Shown here piece by piece: positions 55,084 to 62,287 of a stretch of 64,000 nt of DNA. The notes beneath the pieces were generated by a model. The model made no database searches. It was given only the letters and a program-made list of their open reading frames with translations, and was not told the origin of the DNA. Position 1 is the stretch's first letter. Each line of letters opens with the position of its first letter. The position numbers were made by a program, and so were the translations under genes. The DNA comes from Rivihabitans pingtungensis (lineage in GTDB: Bacteria; Pseudomonadota; Gammaproteobacteria; Burkholderiales; Aquaspirillaceae): contig NZ_QJKI01000015.1 in NCBI RefSeq assembly GCF_003201855.1, positions 1 to 64,000 of the forward strand, given 5' to 3'.

Positions 55084-55599
55084 ATGCAGATTTCCCCCGC
55101 ATCCCAAGGCAATTTCAGCGCATTAACCAGCAACCCTTCCCGACGGGCAGATGGCTCGCAGGCTGATGCGCCCTTGCTGTACTCCAATCAGGAATGGCTT
55201 AACACTGAAGCAGGCAAAGCACTGGCTGCGCGCAGGCAAGAAAATGATGCCGATCTGGCTGCGGCTTATGATACGCAAGCCCGCCAGGCTGAAATGACTC
55301 AGCAGATGAACATGGAAGCTGACACGGTGTTTCGCCGGGGCGATCAGATATTGGCGGTGCTGTACAAGGATGGCAGCGTGTACTGGCATGACAATGCGGG
55401 CGTGAACATCAGCCAGCTGTCAGAAGCAAACCGGTATCTGAGTCAGAATGAATATCGCATGGCCATGCGCCAATCCTTGATTCAGGCATTTGGCGCCAAT
55501 GCCGTTTCCACCAGTTATGGCCTGCACCAAAAAGCGCCTACGCAAGGCGATTTGATGGCGGAAGAGCGCTCGTATTACGCACGCATTGGCGGCCGCTAA
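55084..55599 (+). CDS. Uncharacterised protein, 171 residues, bracketed by MITE copies
   Basis: No family is recognised. The N-terminus (MQISPASQGNFSALTSNPSR) is Ser/Thr/Asn-rich without a Sec signal. The middle is helical (AYDTQARQAEMTQQMNMEAD), and then a beta segment AVLYKDGSVYWHDNAGVNIS follows. AAAGGACTGTCACC provides a ribosome binding site. The gene lies between MITE copies J and K in the same orientation and ends in its own bidirectional terminator. Confidence 0.7.
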   Translation: MQISPASQGNFSALTSNPSRRADGSQADAPLLYSNQEWLNTEAGKALAARRQENDADLAAAYDTQARQAEMTQQMNMEADTVFRRGDQILAVLYKDGSVYWHDNAGVNISQLSEANRYLSQNEYRMAMRQSLIQAFGANAVSTSYGLHQKAPTQGDLMAEERSYYARIGGR

Positions 55600-55613
55600 G
55601 CCATTTTCACCCC

Positions 55614-55655
55614 AAAAAAACAGGCCCCGAGCACGCTGCCGGGGCCTGTTTTTTT
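55614..55655. terminator. Bidirectional terminator
   Basis: CAGGCCCC and GGGGCCTG form the stem; A7 precedes and T7 follows. Confidence 0.93.
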
Positions 55656-55669
55656 GGGGCGTTGTTTAT

Positions 55670-55785
55670 TTAGAGCCGCTAACAAAACTCAGCGAAGCGG
55701 CCCGCTAGGCGTGTGACCGCAGACAGTACAACAAGTACGGCAAGGTCACACAACAACGCCAGGGGGGGTTGTGAGCGGCTCTTAG
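55670..55785 (+). repeat. TAAGAGCCGC-family MITE copy K
   Basis: TTAGAGCCGCTAACAAAAC at the left and GTTGTGAGCGGCTCTTA at the right, with core GTGACCGCAGACAGTACAAC. It ends seven bases from the stop codon of the chemoreceptor at 55792. Confidence 0.92.
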
Positions 55786-55791
55786 CGTCGC

Positions 55792-57435
55792 TCAACTCAC
55801 CTTAAACTGCCGCGTCTGCTCGCGCAGGGTGACGGCGATGTGTTCCAGTTCGCCGGCGGCCTGGCTGCTGCGTTGCATCAGCGTGCTGGTTTCGCCCGAC
55901 ATCTGGGCGATTTGCTCGATATGCCCGGCGATTTCGTTCACCGTGCTCACCTGGCGGTCGGTGGCCTGGGCGACGTCGCGCACCCGCGCCAGCGAATCCA
56001 GCGCTTGCCGGTGGATGTGCTCCAGCACCTGGGTGGCGTCGGTGGCGCGGGCCAGGCCGTTATCCACTTGTTCCACGGCGCGGTCCATGGTGCGGGCGGC
56101 GGTTTCGGTGTCGCGCTGGATTTCTTCGATCACCTTGCCGATTTCGGCGGTGGCGCTGGTGGTGCGCTCGGCCAGTTTGCGCACTTCGTCGGCCACCACG
56201 GCAAAACCCCGGCCGGTTTCGCCGGCACGGGCGGCTTCGATGGCGGCGTTCAGCGCCAAGAGATTGGTCTGGTCGGCGATTTCGCCAATCACGCTGGCGA
56301 TGCTGCCGATGTCTTGCGAGCGCTGGCGCAGCGCGCGCATATGCGCCGACGAGCCTTGCACCGCCTGGGCGATGCGGCCGATTTCGTCGGCAGCGGTGCG
56401 CACTGCCTGGCGGCCGTTTTCCGAGAGCTCGGCGGTCTGGCCGGAGTTGTGTTCGGTCTGGCGGGCAATTTGCGCCACTTGCTCGATGCTTTGCGTCAGT
56501 TGCTCGATGCTGGCTGCGGCGCCGGCGCTGGCGTCGGATTGACGCTGGGCGGCTTGTTGCGCGGTTTGCGCGGCCTGGGTGACGTGACGGGCGCGCTGGT
56601 CCAGTTCGCCGGACGAGTCCAGCATGCCGGTGAGCAGGGTTTTCAGCCGGGTTTGCATATGCGCCACCGCCGCCAGCATGCTGTCCGGGTAGCGGGCGCG
56701 GATGCTGGCGCGCAGGTCGCCGCTGGCCATCTGGGTGACTTGCGCGGCGGCTTCGGCCGGTTCGCCGCCCAGGCTGCGCAGCAGCTGGCGGGTGATGCCC
56801 AGCGCCACCAGCGCGCCAATCACCAGGCTGACGCCGCACAGCGCCAGCATCAGGGTTTGAAACTGGCTGGCCACGGCGCGCGCCAGCGGGGTGACTTGCT
56901 GGCTTTTTTGTTCTTCGTAGTCAATCAGCGCATTGATCGCCGCCAGCCAGTCGGTGAAGGCCGGGCGCAAATCGCCCATCAGCACGGCGCGGGTGTCGTC
57001 ATGGCGGCCAGATTCCAGATGAGCCAGCGCCTGCTTGACCAAGGGCTGGGCGCGCTGCTCGATGGCCTGGATGGCTTGCCAGCGGCGCTGTTCTTCCGGG
57101 TCGCCGTCACGGGCGATGGCGCGGTCCAGCTCGACGGCGGATTCTTGGTAAAACTTCTCCAGCCGGGTGATTTCGCTCAGCAAGGGCGGGTGGCGGGCCG
57201 GGTCGGTTTCCAGCGCCACGTCGCGCATGACGATGGCGCGGTCGTGCACGCTGCCGCGAAAATTGATGGCGTAGCGCTGTTTGACGGCGTTGACGTCGGT
57301 GACTTGCTGCAAGCTGCGGTCGATGAAATTGACCTTCTGGATGCCGGTCAGGGTGATGCCCACCATCAGGGCCAGCACCAGGCCAAAGCCCAGCGTCAGC
57401 CGCCAGGCGAGGGTGAGTCGGGAAAACAGTGACAT
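55792..57435 (-). CDS. Methyl-accepting chemotaxis protein with four-helix-bundle sensor
   Basis: The 547-residue receptor has a first membrane helix at about 10-30. A periplasmic helical bundle of the 4HB_MCP_1 type follows ([37 protein letters not shown]), and a second helix near 190-210. HAMP and the signalling tip [20 protein letters not shown] complete it. AGGAGCATGTC precedes ATG 57435. The ligand is unknown. It is the third chemoreceptor in the window and the only one of this sensor class. Confidence 0.93.
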   Translation of the reverse strand: MSLFSRLTLAWRLTLGFGLVLALMVGITLTGIQKVNFIDRSLQQVTDVNAVKQRYAINFRGSVHDRAIVMRDVALETDPARHPPLLSEITRLEKFYQESAVELDRAIARDGDPEEQRRWQAIQAIEQRAQPLVKQALAHLESGRHDDTRAVLMGDLRPAFTDWLAAINALIDYEEQKSQQVTPLARAVASQFQTLMLALCGVSLVIGALVALGITRQLLRSLGGEPAEAAAQVTQMASGDLRASIRARYPDSMLAAVAHMQTRLKTLLTGMLDSSGELDQRARHVTQAAQTAQQAAQRQSDASAGAAASIEQLTQSIEQVAQIARQTEHNSGQTAELSENGRQAVRTAADEIGRIAQAVQGSSAHMRALRQRSQDIGSIASVIGEIADQTNLLALNAAIEAARAGETGRGFAVVADEVRKLAERTTSATAEIGKVIEEIQRDTETAARTMDRAVEQVDNGLARATDATQVLEHIHRQALDSLARVRDVAQATDRQVSTVNEIAGHIEQIAQMSGETSTLMQRSSQAAGELEHIAVTLREQTRQFKVS

Positions 57436-57556
57436 GACATGCTCCTTGGGATGCACAGTGCGGTCGGCGCGCCATGATGGCGCGGACACCGGGGAGATGA
57501 CCGGAGGAAGGGTAATCGGTTCCAGTATGCCGGTTTGTCTGCCACAGGGAAAATTA

Positions 57557-57589
57557 ATTGTTTATCTTATTATCATAGATAAAAACAAT
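57557..57589. promoter_or_regulatory. AT-rich imperfect palindrome upstream of chemoreceptor gene
   Basis: ATTGTTTATC and GATAAAAACAAT face each other across an AT-rich centre (TTATTATCATA). One half resembles a Fur-type GATAAT core, but the other half does not, so the regulator is unclear. Confidence 0.35.
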
Positions 57590-57685
57590 CGAGCCCCTCA
57601 CAAGCAGGCAGCCGGCCGGTACAGTCGCCGTCCGCGTTGTCGGCCCGCCCCCGCGCAGGGTCATGGTGCGCGGGGGCTGAGCGTC

Positions 57686-59158
57686 TCAGTCGTCCACCTG
57701 CGCCCCCGGTGGCATTGGCATCGCCGGCCAGGCGCTGGCCAGTGACTCGCCCATCGCCAGCAGGGCCTCGTCGCGCCATTTGCGCCCCACCAATTGCACG
57801 CCCACCGGCACGCCATCCAATACCCCCACCGGCAGGCTCAGCACTGGGCTGCCCGACAGCGAAAACAGGCTGGTCAGGCTCAGCGTGGCTTCCAGATAGG
57901 GCACGCGCCGCCCGCCGATATTCAGCGGCGCCGGCAGGCCGCCATGGCGCGGCGGCGGGCTGGCTGGCCAGGCGGTGCACAGCAGGGTGGGGCAAAGCCA
58001 GGCATCCACCTCGTACAGCATGCTTTCCAGCGCGCGCAACCAGGCGTCGCGCACGCCCAGTGCCCATTGCTGCCGGCGCAGCGACAGCCGCGCGCCTTGG
58101 GCAAAGCCTTGCGCAATCGGCTGGCTGGCCGGCAGCAGCCCAGCCAGCAGCGCCAGCGGCCAGCGTTGTCGGGCGGGCAGGGCCAGGCCGATTTCGCTGC
58201 CGGCCAGCACGCCAAACGCCCGCCACACCTGCGCCAGCGGCGGGCCGGCCGGCTGGCGGCGCAGCAGTTGATGGCCGGCGGCGCGCGCGCCAGCCAGCGC
58301 CTGCGTGAGCCCGGCGCGGGTGCGCGGGCACAGCGGCAGGCCGGCAAAATCATCGCACCAGGCCAGCCGCAAGGGCCGCGTCAGCGGGGGCTGCGGCCGC
58401 CACGGCAGCGGCGGGACTTCCTGATCCTCGCCATCGGCGCCGGCCAGGCTGGGCATGGCGTGCGCCACGTCGGCCACCGTGCGCGCCAGCAGGCCAAACG
58501 ACAGCATATGGCGCACGCTGCGCGGCTGGCCGGGCAGGTGCGGAATATGCCCGGTGCGCGGCAGGCGGTTTTCGCTGGCCTTGAAGCCCACCACGCCGCA
58601 GCAGGCGGCCGGAATGCGGATGGAGCCGCCAATATCGCTGCCCAGCTCCAGCGCGGCAAAGCCCATGGCGATGGCCGCCGCGCTGCCGCCGGAACTGCCG
58701 CCCGGCGTCAGGCTCAGGTCCCAAGGGTTATGGGTGGGGCCAAACAGCGGACTCCAGCATTGCGGGTCGCCGGCCAGTTCAGACAAATTGCTCTTACCCA
58801 GCACAATCGCCCCGGCGGCCTTCAGCCGCGCCACCAGAGTGGCGTCGGCAGCGGGCAGATAATTCGCCAGCGGCGGGTGGCTGCTGGTGGTGCGCAAGCC
58901 CTGGGTGGCAAAGGCGTCCTTGATGCTGATTGGCAGGCCCAGCAGCGGCTGCTCGCCCGCCAGCCGGCGCGCGCGCTCGGCCAATGGCAGCGCGTCCACC
59001 GCCTGCGCGGCGGCGCGGGCGCGCTCGATGTCCAGCGTCACCAGCGCGCGGATGCGCGGGTTGTGCTGGGCAATGCGCGCCACATGCGCCTCCAGCAGTT
59101 GGCTGGCGGCGCCATCGCCCAGCGCCAGCGCACGCAGCGCGGCGGTGGCGCTCAGCAT
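57686..59158 (-). CDS. Amidase-signature family hydrolase
   Basis: The 490-residue enzyme has the Ser-Ser-Lys triad: the lysine in LPISIKDAFATQG, the cis-serine in TPGGSSGGSAAAIAMG, and the nucleophile region GSDIGGSIRIPAACCG. It cleaves an amide or aryl-amide; no GatB or GatC is nearby, so it is not the tRNA amidotransferase subunit. The ATG at 59158 overlaps the DUF2867 stop (ATGCTGA), so the pair is translationally coupled. The frame upstream of that ATG is a shadow. Confidence 0.9.
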   Translation of the reverse strand: MLSATAALRALALGDGAASQLLEAHVARIAQHNPRIRALVTLDIERARAAAQAVDALPLAERARRLAGEQPLLGLPISIKDAFATQGLRTTSSHPPLANYLPAADATLVARLKAAGAIVLGKSNLSELAGDPQCWSPLFGPTHNPWDLSLTPGGSSGGSAAAIAMGFAALELGSDIGGSIRIPAACCGVVGFKASENRLPRTGHIPHLPGQPRSVRHMLSFGLLARTVADVAHAMPSLAGADGEDQEVPPLPWRPQPPLTRPLRLAWCDDFAGLPLCPRTRAGLTQALAGARAAGHQLLRRQPAGPPLAQVWRAFGVLAGSEIGLALPARQRWPLALLAGLLPASQPIAQGFAQGARLSLRRQQWALGVRDAWLRALESMLYEVDAWLCPTLLCTAWPASPPPRHGGLPAPLNIGGRRVPYLEATLSLTSLFSLSGSPVLSLPVGVLDGVPVGVQLVGRKWRDEALLAMGESLASAWPAMPMPPGAQVDD

Positions 59159-59643
59159 GCTGCCTCCGAGTAGTGTGCGGCCATGCGCGCCAGGCTGCGG
59201 CGCACAATCAGCCAGTGAAACGGCCACACCAGCGCCAGATACAGCCAGCCGCCCAGGTGATGCGGGCGCACGCCGGTATACAGATGCAAGCGCCCGGCGC
59301 GCACGCCCAGCCACAGGCAAAAATCCAGATGGCGGTCGCGCTGGCCCAGCAGCAGCTCGTCCGGCCCGGCATGCCACACGCAAAACACCCCCACCGCCTC
59401 GCCCACGCGCGCCTGCGGCGCTTGGCGGGGTAACTCTGCGGTTTTCAGGCCCAGCGGGGCCATCAGCCGGTTGCGTGCGCGCATCAGCGCCTGCGCCCAG
59501 GCCGGTGGTGCGCCAATAAAAGCCTGCAACAGCGCCTGCGCGTCCGGCGGCTGGCCAGGGCAAGGCGTGTGAAAATGATCCCGATACGGGTAATCGGCCG
59601 CCTGTCCATTCAGGCAGGAATCCACCGCAAACGTGGCAAACAT
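59152..59643 (-). CDS. DUF2867 family protein
   Basis: The 163-residue protein shows the DUF2867 pattern: an RNRLMAPLGLKTAEL segment, GVFCVWHAGPDELLLGQRDR, LDFCLWLGV, and a C-terminal hydrophobic stretch WLYLALVWPFHWLIVRRSLA. Its function is unknown. GGAGC precedes ATG 59643. It overlaps the downstream amidase gene by seven bases, so the two are probably made together. Confidence 0.8.
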   Translation of the reverse strand: MFATFAVDSCLNGQAADYPYRDHFHTPCPGQPPDAQALLQAFIGAPPAWAQALMRARNRLMAPLGLKTAELPRQAPQARVGEAVGVFCVWHAGPDELLLGQRDRHLDFCLWLGVRAGRLHLYTGVRPHHLGGWLYLALVWPFHWLIVRRSLARMAAHYSEAAC

Positions 59644-59698
59644 GGCAAAGCTCCGGGCAAAGTAAGGGCATGGCGACACGCGCGCGGTGTGCCGTGCC

Positions 59699-59781
59699 GA
59701 GCGTCGCTCACAAAACACCGCGCCGGCTGTGGCCGCACAGTCGCGCAATCACACCAGGAGGGTTTTGTTAGCCGCTCTAAG
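59699..59781 (+). repeat. TAAGAGCCGC-family MITE copy L, internally deleted
   Basis: GAGCGTCGCTCACAAAACAC at the left and GGAGGGTTTTGTTAGCCGCT at the right. The core between them is shortened by about 30 bases. It lies upstream of the DUF2867 gene. Confidence 0.8.
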
Positions 59782-59900
59782 CGGCTGTCAGGGCATAGGT
59801 TAGCGCTGAGGCCGGGCGCTGATCTTGTAGCGAAACGACATGCCCACCAGATGCAGGGCGCGCGTGCGGCATGCTGGTCAGGTTTGTTATCATCCAGCGT

Positions 59901-60548
59901 ATGAGCACATCCGCCCCCCTTCGCCTGTGTCTGGTGCGCCACGGTGAAACCGACTGGAACGCCGCGCGCCGGCTGCAAGGCCATCTGGACATCCCACTGA
60001 ACCCCACCGGCCACACCCAGGCCCGCCAGCTGATTGCCGGCCTGGCTGCGCATGACTTTGCCGGCTGCCTGTGCAGCGATCTGACCCGCACCCGGCAAAC
60101 CGTCGCCCCACTGCTGGCGCGGCAGCCCACGCTGACGGTGGAATACACCCCGGCGCTGCGCGAGCGCCACTACGGCTGTTTTCAGGGGCTGACGCCGGAT
60201 CAGGCGCGCAGCCAGCACCCGCAAGATTTTGCCCTGCTGCGCAGCGGCCCGGCGGATTGGCGACCGCAGGACGGCGGCGAATCGTTTGTCGATCATCAAC
60301 ACCGGGTGATGGACTGCCTGGATGCGCTGGCGGCGCGCGCGGCCGGGCAAACCTGGCTGGTGGTCACCCACGGCGGCGTGCTGGACATTATTTATCGCCA
60401 TGTTTACAACTTGCCCAGCAGCCACCCGCGTGATTTTTTGATTCCCAACGCCGCGCTGAACTGGCTGCGCCGCGACGCCGACGGCTGGCAGATTGAGCTT
60501 TGGGCCGACACCCGCCACTTGCAAGGCGCCGCGCTGGACGAAATCTGA
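59901..60548 (+). CDS. Histidine phosphatase family protein (GpmB/CobC-like)
   Basis: The 215-residue enzyme has the phosphohistidine motif LVRHGETDWNAAR at the start, the acid ERHYGCFQGLTP, and the second histidine in VVTHGGVLDIIYRH. Substrates in the family range from phosphoglycerate to alpha-ribazole phosphate and cannot be told from sequence. ATG 59901 is chosen for the conserved N-terminus. Its neighbour downstream is a dGTPase-like gene on the same strand. Confidence 0.9.
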   Translation: MSTSAPLRLCLVRHGETDWNAARRLQGHLDIPLNPTGHTQARQLIAGLAAHDFAGCLCSDLTRTRQTVAPLLARQPTLTVEYTPALRERHYGCFQGLTPDQARSQHPQDFALLRSGPADWRPQDGGESFVDHQHRVMDCLDALAARAAGQTWLVVTHGGVLDIIYRHVYNLPSSHPRDFLIPNAALNWLRRDADGWQIELWADTRHLQGAALDEI

Positions 60549-60604
60549 GCAGGCGCGGGTTGATTCAAAAAAACCATGTTGGCCAAAAACAAAACCCAGC
60601 CAAA

Positions 60605-60645
60605 TCAACACCCTGGATTCCCGCCTGCGCGGGAATGACGCTTTG
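60605..60645. repeat. Dispersed inverted repeat (GGATTCCCGCCTGCGCGGGAA type)
   Basis: ATTCCCGCCTGCGCGGGAAT is an almost perfect palindrome between the phosphatase and dgt-like genes. Related sequences lie at 3493-3515 and 62097-62122. It resembles the short dispersed repeats with ATTCCCN8GGGAAT found in Neisseria and other betaproteobacteria. Confidence 0.6.
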
Positions 60646-60691
60646 TTCAGCGCCTTCCTCAGCCTGAGCCATTTTGATGCCGAGCCCCACC

Positions 60692-62044
60692 ATGAACCCA
60701 AGCCGCATGCACTGGACACAACTGCTGTCCACCCAGCGTTTTCAGCGTCAGGGCGGGCAGATCATCCCGCAGGCCGGCGGCGACGCCGACGCCATGGCCG
60801 GGCTGCGCACCGAATTTCATGTCGATCACGACCGCGTGGTGTTCTCGCGGGCGTTTCGCCGGCTGGGGCGCAAAACCCAGGTGCACCCGCTGGCCAGCCA
60901 CGACCACACCCACAACCGGCTGACCCACAGCGTGGAAGTCAGCTGCGTGGGCCGCAGCCTGGGCAACCGGGTGGGCGCCATGTTGCAGGCCGGCGGCCAG
61001 CTGCCGGCCGGCTATACGCCGTTTGACATCGGCAGCGTGGTGCAGGTGGCCTGCCTGGCGCACGACATCGGCAACCCGCCGTTTGGCCACACCGGCGAAG
61101 ACGCCCTGCGCGATTGGTTTCGCCAGCCAGCGCACGCGCATTATCTGCACGGGCTGAGCGAGGCCGAGCGCTGCGATGTGCAAACCTACGAGGGCAACGC
61201 CCACGGCCTGCGCATGGTGGCCACGCTGGAAATGTACGCCGACAGCGGCGGCATGCGCCTGACCAGCGCGGCGCTGGGCAGCCTGGTGAAATACCCGTGG
61301 ACGGCGCTGGGCTCGCCGCGCGATGGCAAGTTCAATATCTACTGCGCCGAGCTGCCGTATTTCGAGGCCGCCGCCGAGGCGCTGGGGCTGATCCGCCTGG
61401 GCGAGCGCCGCTGGGCGCGCCACCCGCTGTCTTATCTGATGGAAGCCGCCGACGATATTTGCTACGCCATTGTCGATCTGGAAGACGCCACCGAAATCGG
61501 CATCCTGCACGAGCTGGAATTCGAAAAACTGATGAGCCCGCTGATCGACCCTGCGCGGGTGTGGAGCGCCGACAGCCCGCAGCAGCGTTGCGCGGCGATG
61601 CGCGGCGCGGTGGTGGGCCGCTGCGTCAACGAAGTGGCCGACCGCTTCATGGCCCACCATGACGACCTGCTCACCGGCCAGTTTCCGGCCAAAGACCTGA
61701 TTGCCGTGTGCCGCGCCGAGGTGCGCGATGTGCTGATTGCCGCCAAAGAGCTGGCCAGCCAGAAAATCTACCGCCACCGCACCAAGCTGGTCACCGAAGT
61801 GGCCGCCTACCCCTGCCTGGCGGCGCTGCTGGACGCGGTGATGCCGGCGGTGCACGCCCGCGTCAGTCACGGCGAGCTCAGCCCGCGCCAGCAGATCCAG
61901 CTGGGCTTGTTGCAGGATGTGCAGATTGGCGAACACGACACGCCTTACACCGCGTACCTGCGCGTGCTGGACTGGATCGGCGCCATGACCGACAACGCCG
62001 CCGCCACCCTGGCGCGGGAAATCTCTGGGGTGGGGATTCTGTAG
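60692..62044 (+). CDS. dgt: Deoxyguanosinetriphosphate triphosphohydrolase-like protein
   Basis: The 450-residue HD-domain enzyme cleaves dNTPs to nucleoside and tripolyphosphate. The HD ligands are seen in HNRLTHSVEV, ACLAHDIGNPPFGHTGEDAL and EAADDICYAIVDLED, with an opening RTEFHVDHDRVVFSRAFRRL typical of the long Dgt-like clade. ATG 60692 (MNPSRMHWTQ) is preferred, with a second ATG five codons later. There is no strong ribosome binding site. It may control dNTP pools or act in phage defence, as some Dgt homologues do, but the housekeeping role is the default. Confidence 0.92.
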   Translation: MNPSRMHWTQLLSTQRFQRQGGQIIPQAGGDADAMAGLRTEFHVDHDRVVFSRAFRRLGRKTQVHPLASHDHTHNRLTHSVEVSCVGRSLGNRVGAMLQAGGQLPAGYTPFDIGSVVQVACLAHDIGNPPFGHTGEDALRDWFRQPAHAHYLHGLSEAERCDVQTYEGNAHGLRMVATLEMYADSGGMRLTSAALGSLVKYPWTALGSPRDGKFNIYCAELPYFEAAAEALGLIRLGERRWARHPLSYLMEAADDICYAIVDLEDATEIGILHELEFEKLMSPLIDPARVWSADSPQQRCAAMRGAVVGRCVNEVADRFMAHHDDLLTGQFPAKDLIAVCRAEVRDVLIAAKELASQKIYRHRTKLVTEVAAYPCLAALLDAVMPAVHARVSHGELSPRQQIQLGLLQDVQIGEHDTPYTAYLRVLDWIGAMTDNAAATLAREISGVGIL

Positions 62045-62170
62045 TAGGCAGTCATGCTGAAACACAAGGGTTCAAACCCCTCGCCGCACCCCACCGAGTC
62101 ATTCGCGCAGGCGGGAATCCAGGCGTGTCCACCGCGGACAGCGGGCGGGCAACCCGCCGCTGGGCCAAGC
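62041..62170 (+). repeat. Second copy of the 147-bp-type element (partial)
   Basis: TAGTAGGCAGTCATGCTGAAACACAAGGGTTCAA, shown here in parts as TAGTAGGCAGTC and TGAAACACAAGGGTTCA, parallels 3433-3465. GCGCAGGCGGGAATCCAGGC and CCAAGCA follow in the same order. The right inverted repeat is not recognisable. It starts at the dgt-like stop codon. Confidence 0.55.
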
Positions 62171-62203
62171 AAAAACCCCCGTGGGTGACTCGCGGGGGTT
62201 TTT
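62171..62203. terminator. Bidirectional terminator between dgt-like and STAND genes
   Basis: AAAAACCCCCG and CGGGGGTTTTT form the stem around TGGGTGACTCG-type loop bases. It serves two convergent genes. Confidence 0.92.
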
Positions 62204-62287
62204 GCTGATTGGGGCAAATAGACCATAAAACCCGGCATCACCCGCCGGGGGCGGGTGGTCAGCGGCGGGGCGGTTAATCCCCCTCAG

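Noticed and set aside
57686-59158. GatA subunit of tRNA amidotransferase
   Set aside because: The amidase signature fits many amidases; gatB and gatC are absent and the neighbour is DUF2867.
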